A stretch of 64,000 nt of DNA, from the NCBI GenBank assembly GCA_015680685.1, contig MNCI01011771.1, forward strand, positions 169,506 through 233,505. The letters are read 5' to 3'. Made by a program: the position numbers and the translations under genes. Source of the stretch: Gnetum montanum. Its lineage: Eukaryota > Streptophyta > Gnetopsida > Gnetales > Gnetaceae. The notes beneath the pieces are model-generated. The model did not search any database, was not told the origin of the DNA, and saw nothing but the letters and a program-made list of their open reading frames with translations. Below are positions 45,841 to 56,280 of the stretch, in pieces. Positions within the stretch are counted from its first letter, which is position 1; each line of letters starts with the position of its first letter.

Positions 45841-47250
45841 CTCCTCAATTTTTCACTTTTCTATTTTACATATTTTTTATTTTACACTTTGTTGATTTTT
45901 ATCCATTTTGTTGATTTTTGCTTTACAACATCATTAGTATGTTTTTTCTTTCTTGAATATTTTATAATTTTTTATATTTTTTACTTTATTTTGTTTATAT
46001 GTGCTACTTTTCATTATTTTTGTTATTAAAGATGCTTTATTACTATAGAACACAATCCCACTGTTGTTGTTTACTAATGATGGTTTGTACTTAGTGTTAT
46101 GATTGTTAATGTATGCTTTCTATTTTTAAATTCTAATGTCTGATAACTATGATATAGTTTATTTTTTATGGAATAGTTAGTGAGTCTATCACATCCACCC
46201 ATCTACAAACTCTATGGTTTTCCTTGTTCTAGAAGTTTGAGGTTCCTTTCATTAAAGAAACTTTTAATAAATTTATGACCTTTGTAGTTTTCAAAATTAG
46301 AAAGGATTCGAAGATTTAGAAGGGTGTGACTTCAAGGGGACTCTTTACTCTTTTTATTCTTCTACTTACTTAGGTGCTTGAGCATTTTCATCAACTAGTT
46401 ACCATTCCATGTTCTAATAATAGAAAGTTAAATAAAGTCTTTGCATGGTGTGGTTCCCATCCAAAATGAAAAATAAGAAATGAAAAAAAGCACAAACAAA
46501 AACAAAACAAAGAAAAAGAAAGAGAGAGAGAAAAAAGAAAAAAACATTATGGGAATTCAAAGCACACCCCTTAGACAAATAAACAGGCTACAAGCATTAG
46601 TTATGGGACTAGAAAGACATGTTACCCATTCCTGAAGGCCCCCTTTTAACTAAGACCCTATCTCACTTTCTACTTCTATTTTCTTCTCCTTGTGCAATGA
46701 TGGTTGTTTTGTGGGAGAACTATTGTGTCTCAAGGGGATGGATTGTTCTTTAAGTGGTTATGTAAAGTCACTAAAAGATGTTGGTTTTGGTCTAGATTAA
46801 GGATGGATCTTCTCCAATCATTTTAAACACAAACTCCACAAGGGACTTCTTATGACCTCAATTTGGATTCCATCCCACCTTCTCAATCATCCATCTATGC
46901 TACCATAATTCACCTCACTACAAGTATCTATGTTATGCTCAATTTCTTAGTTTAATATATTGAAATTCTTGGATAGATTCTTTTGGGTTGCTCCTTAGCT
47001 TTTCATCACCATTACTCAAGTATGGGGCCCANTTTAGACATTACTACAATCCTATCTTTCACATATTCCATTGTGTGTCCTACAAAGTGCTCCTTAAACT
47101 TTCATTAAAGCCATTCTCCAAATCATTTTCTCAATTTTTTATATTTCTAGGATTCAACACCTTGTTCTACTATTCTCATCATGTTCATGGATTTTTGGTC
47201 TTTCATTTTATCTCAATTTCATTCAAAAACTCCTTGTATTCTAAAAGTTT
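45841..47250 (+). other. Non-coding region 3' of integrase
   Basis: AT-rich with a purine/A-rich stretch at 46480-46548. Words such as GGGTGTGACTTCAAGGGGAC (46324), TGGTGTGGTTCCCAT (46446) and ACATGTTACCCAT (46616) recur at 59526, 59656 and 59760 in the gag-only element, showing a shared 3' region. No protein recognised. Confidence 0.6.
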
Positions 47251-47342
47251 GACCAAAGTCAACAAAAGTCAATGGTGGTCAACAGTCATGTCGACTAGGC
47301 CTAGTCAACATAATGAACCCCAACGATGCATGTCAAAAATCC

Positions 47343-47350
47343 TATAAATA
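47343..47350 (+). promoter_or_regulatory. Possible internal promoter TATA box
   Basis: TATAAATA, preceded 50 bp upstream by GTCGACTAGGCCTAGTCAAC, a word type shared with the LTR U3 tandem repeats of this family, and followed 430 bp downstream by the ATG of a sense ORF at 47778. Confidence 0.4.
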
Positions 47351-47777
47351 CCACCATGGACTTTAAAATCTTTAACATTTGCTTCATAACAAGAGGAAAG
47401 TTTTTGCCATTTTTTTAGAGCCCATGACTTTCCAACGGTTTGTCCAAATCACTTTGTTCTTTAATCCTAGAGCTACTAGAGGTAAGATCTTAATCATGGG
47501 GGTTGTAAACCTTAAGGTTTTTGATGAAATTTTTTCTAACTCCCCTAGAGGGTTAATGAATACAATGATATGAAACCACAAAATTTTGAGAGTTAACCCT
47601 TCCAACACCCTCCAAAATGACTTATTAACATTAAAAAAAATAAAATAAAAACAAAAGTTGATTAAATTAATTATAATCACAACTTAGCCAAGTGTAACTA
47701 TCCCAAGAAGATAAGGTATCCCAATTGTTTCATATTAAAAAATAATTTCTAACTTGTGCTCATGTTGTGATTATAGA

Positions 47778-49870
47778 TGGTGCCAAGACCAAAACAACTG
47801 TAAGAGGAAGGACCCTCTCAAGTAAGAGAGAAACAACCCAGAATTAGAAGGGGCCAACAAGAACAAGCCTAGGAGCCACTTGAGACAACCCATGTAATGG
47901 GACCTCTTCAAGAGGAGCCCGAAGTGGAATTTGTTCAATAGATTTCCAAAGAAGAAGTTCCAATAGAACAATCATAGTGAGGGAAAGAACTAGGACCCAT
48001 ACCAAGGCTTGAAGTCACACTAACATAATCCTGCCTTGACACCATTAGCCCTCGTGAAATCCAACACTCAATTCTTCATGAACTAAAATTTGGATCATTT
48101 CTAGAACATTCTCTAGTAGAGGCAAAAACACAATTGCAAACTTCTCCCATGTGGCCAATCATCACCTCCAGTGGGGAGTGGTACATGGGAGAGACATACC
48201 TCTTCTAGAACAACAAAAGGGTAAGCTCCACAGTGAAGATCAAGAATATTAAAGTGTCCTACTTAGTTGAAGCTATCACATAGGTGCTTGGGTTTCCTGA
48301 TATTGGGACATAACTAATAGAGATATCAACACAAGCTAACCCTAAGGCTAAAAAAAAGTGGGCCTAACGATGTTATGGGGTCAAATATAAGGAATTTAAC
48401 TTACTCACACTGGCTAAATGCATATACTTCAAGATAGTGGCCTATCACCTCAATCAAATGGTGAGGCCCAACAAGGTCACCACCTTTTCTACCCAAGCAT
48501 GCATCACTCTAAGTGGGATATTTTCAGCAAAACTTCCATAATTGATCTATTTAGAGATCAAGAAGCACTTTAAAAAAATGGACATGGAAGGAAGACCCTA
48601 CCTTTTCCATGCCTCATTTGGAAACTTTGCAAAAGGGCAAGAATTGTCTACTATTCAAATGACATGATCAAGCATGCTCCTTTGGCCTTAGGGTCTAAAA
48701 TAATTAAGGACAAGGCACTTTCCATGACTAAAGAAGGGGAGCAATAGTCACCACCTTCACCACCTACTCAAAAAACAACCCTAAATGACCATGCAGCCAT
48801 TAAGCACTTGTGCAAAATTTGAAAATAGCTCTTGCATGAGAGGGAGTAGCATGTAGGAATGAGTGGTGGAGATCCATCTATATATCAACCTACAATGAGT
48901 CACCTTAATGAGGTAGCTTAGAAAATTATCCATATGAAAAGACGTGGGCCAATATTCTTTACCCAAAGAGTGTAGTTGCCTATGAGGTTAAATCCTGATG
49001 CCCAAGAGGTGATAGTGTCTTTATCTTAATACCATTTATTCCTAGAAATCTCTATCTACACTTCAAGATGTGCAGACATCTATAGACACCATTAGCAAAA
49101 AATTAAGTACAGATTAGCATAAAAAGTTGTTGAACTGACTAGTGGGGACTAGGCAACTGATTTCAAATATATTTGATTTTTTGAATAACATTACTACAAC
49201 CCAATTAGAGATATTGGAAATAAAGTGCAAGTGCATCATCCTGGAAGTGCAACTTGAAATGGCCCAAGCACAAAACCAATGCTTAGTTGCAGAAGTTGCT
49301 GAACTACATGCCCATTTTGCTAATCCTACACTCCTTAGCCTAGCAATAACTAAAGATGAAGCTTTTCAATAGCTTCAAGAATTACTAAAAAAAGTTAAGG
49401 AGGAAACTCTAATGGCCATCTTCAACCATTCCATAGCAAAATCAAAAACCTATTTAGTTCAGAAGGACTTGGTTTAGATGCACTAAGAAAATGAGTTGCT
49501 AATTGTAGAAAATCACCGCCTATGCAATGTTGATGCACAAAAAAAATAGATATAGGAATTCATTCATCAATAGTAGGAACAACTTGCTAGGGTAAACATA
49601 GAATTGAGGAAATTGGCCACAAAAAATTATAATTTGTCTATGGAGAAAGTTCGAGCCTTATGCTACAAATCTATCATTGAGATTACCACTTGAAAAATGA
49701 AGCTTTGAAATTTAAAAGAGTTAGGAATCATTATAGAGACCAGGTTGGCCTATAGAAGGGAGTGAATGAGAAGCATATTCAAATGGCTAATGAAAAATTA
49801 AAGGAGACCCTCAAGCAACTCCAGTAAGGAAGAGAAGTGTGGCAATCCATCATTGATGAAATAGATGCCT
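47778..49870 (+). pseudogene. Extra sense ORF 3' of integrase, first part
   Basis: Not recognised as any known family with confidence. The ATG at 47778 follows GTGATTATAG, which could be a splice acceptor. In one frame with TAG/TAA stops I read VPRPKQL, PREIQHSILHELKFGSFLE, VKIKNIKVSYLVEAIT, VLGFPDIGT, FNLLTLAKCIYFKIVAYHL, VRPNKVTTFSTQACIT and PYLFHASFGNFAKGQEL. The pattern resembles plant transposon accessory ORFs. The C-terminal part (49142-49372 open) is rich in Leu, Glu and Gln and coiled-coil-like (LEILEIKCKCIILEVQLEM). The ORF is interrupted at about 49880 by a tandem array and seems to continue at 53536. Confidence 0.5.
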
Positions 49871-49879
49871 ATAACACAA

Positions 49880-52800
49880 TAGAGGTTCTCCATGGGTTTT
49901 GATCGTGTTGCAAGTTTTTGCGAACCATGACATGTTTCTTATTTTTGATCCATGTCTTAAACACTGCTCTTCTTACGTTGGTCTTCTTGGTCTTGGTTTC
50001 TTTTGAAGGTGCTTTGTTCAATTTCATCACAACCTTTGGCTATTTCTTCTCCAGTGTCGTTGCAGCTCGTCTCTTCATTGCTATTGAAGATCTTTGTTCA
50101 TTATTGTTTTTAGTCAGATGCTTGCGTGCATAACATTCTTTGGTGTCTGACCCCTCATGTGCACTATTCAAACATGAGGGTTCCCCTAAACCCTAGACAG
50201 CCTTTGGCTTTGTCAAAAGATCTGATTTGTTGAATGCTTCATGTTCGCTTTTGAAATACTATTCTATAATAGTTTTTTCAGTACATCGTCCCACCCCCAT
50301 CTTTCCTATGATGAGTGGGACCTACTCTAGTTTTAAATAATGATAATTTTTATAATTTGGAGAGTTGGAACCCTATTTATACATGTACTGGCATGTTCAT
50401 TCCCTTGCCTTTGCAGCTTCGGCTACTTGGTTGATGAGGGGTGCAAGTCCCCAAAAATGTTTTGTGTAACAATAAACATTGTGCAATGCTTTAATCTTTC
50501 TATTAATTTCTGTTTAATAGTCTTTTTGTTTTACAATTTCTATAGTATTTCTCTCAGCCTCCCTATTCTTTTCCTTGACGCACAAGATCTCTATTCGCTA
50601 TTCTCTGGATTCTAACCATTTTTAGATTTTTTTTCTATTTCTGGTTAGGTTTTAATCCTTTTTCAAGTTCTCCATGGGTTTTGATTGCATTGCAGGTTTT
50701 TTTGGACCATGACATGTTTCTTCTTTTTGATCCATGTCTTAACCACTACTCTTCTTACATTGGTCTTCTTGGTTGTGGTTTCTTCTGAAGGTGCTTTCTT
50801 TAGTTTCATCACAACCTATGGTTGTTTCTTCTCCAGCGTCATTGCAGCTCGTCTCTTCATTGTGTTGAAGATTTTTGTTCATTGCTATTTTTAGCTAGAC
50901 ACTTGCATGCATGAGATTCTTTGGTTTCTGAACCCTCATGTCCACCATTCAAACATGAGGGTTCCCCTAAACCCTATACACCCTTCCACTCTATCAAAAG
51001 ATCCAATTTGTTTAATGCTTCATGTTTGCTTTTGAAATACTATTCTATAATAGTTTTGTCAATACATCGTCCCATCCCAATCTTGCCTATGACAAGTGGG
51101 GCCCACTCTAATTTTAAAGGGCAGTGATTTTTCTAATTTTAGAAGTTGGAACCATATTTATACATGTACTGGCATGCTCATTCCCTTGCCTTTGTAGCTT
51201 CAACTGCCTAGCCACATTACCTAAACACACTGATGAGGGGTGCAAGTCCCTGAAAACATTTTGTGTAACAATAGACGTTGTGCAATGCTTTGAGCTTTCT
51301 ATTACTTTCTGTTTAATAGTTTTTCTATTTTACAGTTNGTTTAATGCTTCATGTTTGCTTTTGAAATACTATTCTATAATAGTTTTGTCAATACATCGTC
51401 CCATCCCAATCTTGCCTATGACAAGTGGGGCCCACTCTAATTTTAAAGGGCAGTGATTTTTCTAATTTTAGAAGTTGGAACCATATTTATACATGTACTG
51501 GCATGCTCATTCCCTTGCCTTTGTAGCTTCAACTGCCTAGCCACATTACCTAAACACACTGATGAGGGGTGCAAGTCCCTGAAAACATTTTGTGTAACAA
51601 TAGACGTTGTGCAATGCTTTGAGCTTTCTATTACTTTCTGTTTAATAGTTTTTCTATTTTACAGTTTCTACAGTATTTCTCTTAGCCTCCCCATTCTTTT
51701 CCTTGATGGATGAGATCTCTTCAAAAAATTTAAGCTCCAAAAAATTTTCTCTCTATCTTGCTGCCTTGGAATTGCTGAGCCTTGCTTGATAGCATCTTTC
51801 ACTATTCTCTGGATTCTAATCATTTTTAGATTTTTTTTCTATTTTTTGTTAGGTTTTAAACCTTTTGCAAGTTCTCCATGGGTTTTGATTGTGTTGTACA
51901 TTTTTTTGGACCATGACATGTTTCTTCTTTTTGATCCGTGTCTTGACCACTTCTCTACTTACGTTGGTCTTCTTGGTTGTGGTTTCTTCTGAAGGTGCTT
52001 TCTTTAGTTTCATCACAACCTTTGGCTATTTCTTCTCCAGTGCCATTGCAGCTCATCTATTCTTTGCTATTGAATATTTTTGTTCTTTGTTGTTTTCAAT
52101 CAAACACTTGCATGCGTGACATTCTTTGGTGTCGGACCCCTCATGTCCACCATTCAAACATGACGGTTCTCTTAAATCCTATACAGCCTTCAACTCTGCA
52201 GCCTTCGACTTTGCCAAAAGATCTAATTTTTTGAATGCTTCATGTTCACTTTTGAAATACTGTTCTATAATAGTTTTGTTAGTACATTGTCCCATCCCCA
52301 TCTCACCTATGACGAGTGGGGCTTGCTCTAATTTTAAAGAGCAGCAATTTTTCTAATTTTAGAAGTTGAGACCCTATTTATACATGTACTGACATGCTCA
52401 TTCCCTTACCTTTGTAGCTTCAGTTGCCTGGCTACATTGCCTAAACACACTGATGAGGGATGCAAGTCCTCGAAAATGTTTTTTGTAACAACAGATGTTG
52501 TGCAATTCTTTGATATTTCTATTACTTTTTTTTAACAATTTTTCTATTTTACAGTTTCTATAATATTTCTCTTAGCCTCCTCGTTCTTTTCCTTAATGCA
52601 TGAGATCTCTTCAAAAATTTTAAGCTCCAAAAAAATTTCTCTCTATCTTGCTACCTTGGAATTGCTGAGCCTTGCTTGTCTTTCACTATTCTCTGGATTC
52701 TAACCATTTTTAGATTTTTTTCTATTTTTGGTTAGGTTTTAATTATTTTGCAGGTTCTCCATGGGTTCTAATCACATTGGAAGTTTCTGCGGACCACAAC

Positions 52801-53530
52801 ATGTTTCTTCTTTTTGATCCATGTCTTGACAACCACTCTGCTTATGTTGGTCTTCTTGGTTGTGGTTTCTTCTGAAGGTGCTTTCTTCAATTTTATCACA
52901 ACCTCTAGTTGTTTCTTGTCCAGCGTCGTTGCAGCTTGTCTCTTCGTAGCTAGTGAATATTTTTGTTCATTGCTATTTTCAGCTGAACGCTTGCATGCAT
53001 GACATTCTTTGGTGTCGGACCCCTCATGTCCACCATTCAAACATGAGGGTTTTCCTAAACCCTATACACCCTTAGGCTCTGCCAAAATATGCAATTTGTA
53101 GAATGCTTCATGTTCACTTTTGAAATATTGTTTTGTAATAGTTTTGTCAGTACATCATCCCACCCCCATCTCACCTATGACAAGTGGGGCCTACTCTAAT
53201 TTTAAAAAGCAGTAGTTTTTCTAATTTTAGAAGTTGGAACCCTATTTATACATGTACTGGTATGCTCATTCCCTTCCCTTTGCAACTTCGACTACCTAGT
53301 TGTATTGCCTAAACATACTAATGAGGGGTGCAAGTCCCCAAAAACATTTTGTGGAACAACAAATGTTGTGCAATGATTTGAGCTTTCTATTACTTTCTAT
53401 TTAATAGTTTTTCTGTTTTACAATTTCTATAGTATTTCTCTCAGCCTCTCTATTCTTTTCCTTGATGCATAAGATCTCTTCAAACATTTTAAGCACCAAA
53501 AAAATTTTAAACTCCAAAAAAAAATTTCAG
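49880..53530. repeat. Tandem array of four roughly 0.8-0.9 kb units
   Basis: Units start at GTTCTCCATGGGTT (about 49886, 50668, 51872, 52755) and end with AAAAATTTTAAGCTCCAAAA-like sequence. Each unit contains, on the minus strand, TATAAATAGGG-type boxes (50385-50371, 52386-52372, 53254-53240) and about 200 bp later a short basic reading frame (copy 4: 53040-52768, with SDTKECHACKR and KTWIKKKKHVVVRR). Plus-strand hydrophobic frames over the same bases are shadows. The second unit is lengthened by an exact 328-bp duplication at an N. The array splits a sense ORF (47778-53981), either as an insertion or as a large intron. Confidence 0.75.
51339..51666 (+). repeat. Exact 328-bp duplicate of 51010-51337 across a single N
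   Basis: The two blocks are identical base for base and separated by one N at 51338, while neighbouring array units differ by several percent. This is most simply an assembly join of two overlapping contig ends. Confidence 0.9.
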
Positions 53531-53535
53531 CTCCA

Positions 53536-53981
53536 AAAGAATTTTAAGATCTACTTGAAGGAGTTGCAAATTAAAGAAATGATAGAGTACATGGAATTGG
53601 CCAATTTTCACTATGCAAACCTAGAAATGCTAACTATCAGGCAGCTATAGTCAAAACTCAAAAAATAGGTGGCTAGCTTGTACTTGTTAAACAAGGCTAA
53701 GTTCAAGCACCATAAGGACACCAAGCAAAAGCTTGTGATAGAAAATGCTAAACTTGAATTTCTTAGGGCACAATTCATTGATCAATGATCAACTACTAAC
53801 AACTTGGCTAGGAGAATGAATGATTACCAGGAGCTAAAAGATGCAATCAGAGTGTTCGACATCAAGTGCAAACAATTTTCTACCTAGTTCATCAACATCA
53901 AAGAGCTATTTTCAACAATTCCATACCTTTCCAATTTTGTAAAGAAACTCAAGGATAAGTTTTCATTCAATCATGGGGGTA
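53536..53981 (+). pseudogene. Extra sense ORF, C-terminal part up to the LTR
   Basis: Frame with few stops: LKELQIKEMIEYMELANFH, TKQKLVIENAKLEFLRAQF, LARRMNDYQELKDAIRVF and IPYLSNFVKKLKDKFSFN, ending at the LTR start 53982. Leu/Lys/Glu-rich, likely coiled coil, matching the composition of 49142-49870. The last 60 bp recur just before the LTR at 61056 in the gag-only element, so they belong to the element's 3' end. Confidence 0.5.
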
Positions 53982-54950
53982 TGATAAGTCATGGTTGGCT
54001 ACATCAACAAGGCCTTATCAACTAAGCCCTGTTGACTGGGCCCTGTTGACATGGCCTTATTAACGCATTATTTCATGCATCAACATGGGCCCATCAACAT
54101 AGGGCTCATTTTTACTTATAAATACCTGCTCACCAACCACATTTATGACATTAGTCAATCATAGTGTAGTGAAGCTCTTGTAGTTTTTCCATTTAAGTGT
54201 TAGAATATTTTCCTAAGTACCTGTACCAAGAGTCATTAAGTGTATGGATCTTTATTCAAGCACTACTATACCTGAGGACAATAGTTTTTGCAGCAATAAA
54301 GACAAACTTCTTGATAAATCTTGTAGCATATTGGATAATTTAAATGTCTCATGTATGCAATTAATATATTTTTAGTTATTTATTCTATATTTTTTAGTAA
54401 ATAAGCTAATTAGGTAAGTAAGCGAGATAAGCTAAATAGATTAAATACATAAGTATGACTACTTTGAGCATAACAAGTACTTTCTTGGTAATCCCAATAG
54501 TGTTATTTCTTAGTGCACCTAGTAGCATACTACTTGGTAACCTAGCAATGGATACATGGTTTTAGGTCATGTACAACAAGTGGGACCAAATAGTTATTTT
54601 AGGACTAATTGAATAGTAGTTAGCTCATTAGATTAAAAATAGGTATTAAATTAATTTATTCTTCATTTTGTTTATTTCAAGCACCAAAACCATAAAACAT
54701 AAAATGATAAAAATCATATGCCTTGATTACACTTAACCATAGCTTTGAGCTTCATAAGTGTAATTGGGAAAATAACAAATGACCTTAGGGAAATAATCAC
54801 TACCTAGAAGACTAGTGCACCAAAAACTATAGAGTTCACAAAATTTGACCAAATAAGGCATGAATGCTTTGTGATTCATATGGTTGGGCATAGGGGTACC
54901 TCGACCTTTCATCAGCTAGTTTAGATTATCTGTCTACTTTTAGAGTAATT
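53982..54950 (+). repeat. Right family LTR copy 1
   Basis: Starts TGATAAGTCATGG at 53982 after GGGGGTA (PPT-like). U3 carries tandem GACT(A/G)GGCCC-type words (53998-54105); TATAAATA at 54117. Similar to LTRs at 55285 and 61056. The end is approximate. 54995-55190 repeats part of 54720-54925 in diverged form, so this LTR or its tail has an internal duplication. Confidence 0.75.
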
Positions 54951-55284
54951 AGTTAAATATTTTAATAGTTTAAATACGTTAATAATAATAATAACCATTG
55001 TTCATCCTAGTCACACTTAGTCATACAAATTAAGCTCACACAAGTGTGATTAGAAAGATGATTATCAACATCTTAGTCCTTGGTTATCTAAGGCATCTAT
55101 CTAGTCCTAAGTCCAAGAAATTTAACTAGATTATGCATGACTGTTTATGATTTATATGGTTAGTTGTAGGATCTACTCTATCATTCATCATTGATGCCAC
55201 TACTAAGGACTTTGATGCTAGTATTTTAGATAACGAGGATCATTTAAAGATTGCTATTAATACTTAACATTATTTATCATTTAC
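54951..55284. other. Sequence between LTR copies 1 and 2
   Basis: Contains a diverged duplicate of the LTR terminal part (CACACAAGTGTGATTAG, CATGACTGTTTATGATTT). No coding sequence. Either a partial LTR or an internal duplication. Confidence 0.5.
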
Positions 55285-56200
55285 TAATGAGTCATGGTTT
55301 GCTGCATTGACTAGGCCATGTTGACATGGTTTATTGTGCCGACTAGGCCCCATCAACTAGGCCCTATCGACTAGGCCCTGTCAACTAGGCCAGGCCCTGT
55401 CAATGTGCTCTATTACATTGACTAGGCCCCATTGACACAGCCCAAAAATAAAACCTATAAATACACACTCATATTCATGTTTATGTCATTCTTTGGTCAA
55501 TGAAGTAGCTGAACTCTTGTAGTTTTATTCCGTAGTCTAAAGGAATAGTAATTGAGTGCTTGTAGTGTGGATCTAAGTTAGTTGTATGGCGCCTTATTTG
55601 AGTGGCAATGTACCTAGACACATTCCATGAATGGCAATGAGATCAAGATTGATTCTTATTCATTGTAGCACTTTGACTTATATTAAATTTACTTTCCATG
55701 CAATTTACATTTCATGTACTTAGTTAATATTCACATTTCCATGCATGTTAATAAATTGGTGAAATGAGTATGACTAGTTTCAAGCATAAACATGTATTTT
55801 CTTGGTAATCCCAATAGCATTATTGCTTGGTTCACCCAATAGCATAGCATTTGGTAATCCCTGTAGTGGATATCTGGATTTAGGATATGTACAACAAGTT
55901 GAGAACAGACACTCATCACCCATAGGGTAGTTTAGACTTTACTTTTCATTGTTATTTAGTTTTAAAAAATGATTTCTTTATTATCATTAAGAGTAGCATA
56001 AGGCTGAAACAACATCAAGAATCATATGCCTCACTTTGGACTAAATCATACGTGTTAAGCTACCATTGGTCCAAGTGGGAAGATAGTGAATTGTGATCAA
56101 GGAATCTTGATATATATTCCATAACTAGTCCCATCCATATGGTTGGGCATAGCGGGTACCTTGTTACTCATCATTGGTCCTATTTCCAGGGATGGTGCTA
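55285..56200 (+). repeat. Right family LTR copy 2
   Basis: Starts TAATGAGTCATGG (TG decayed to TA). GACTAGGCCC tandem words at 55305-55425, TATAAATA at 55456. The terminal part AAGAATCATATGCCTCAC and CATATGGTTGGGCATAG is shared with copies 1 and 3. The end is estimated. Confidence 0.8.
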
Positions 56201-56280
56201 GTTATCTAGATTAGTTATATCATACATGATCATTGTAAATATAGTAATGAACTATCTTTGGAAAAATACTAAGTCATACA

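Noticed and set aside
49918-52234. Hydrophobic plus-strand frames in the tandem array (LLTLVFLVVVSSEGAFF-like), which look like membrane proteins
   Set aside because: They are the complement of a Lys/Glu/Thr-rich minus-strand frame; hydrophobicity is a by-product of reading the opposite strand.
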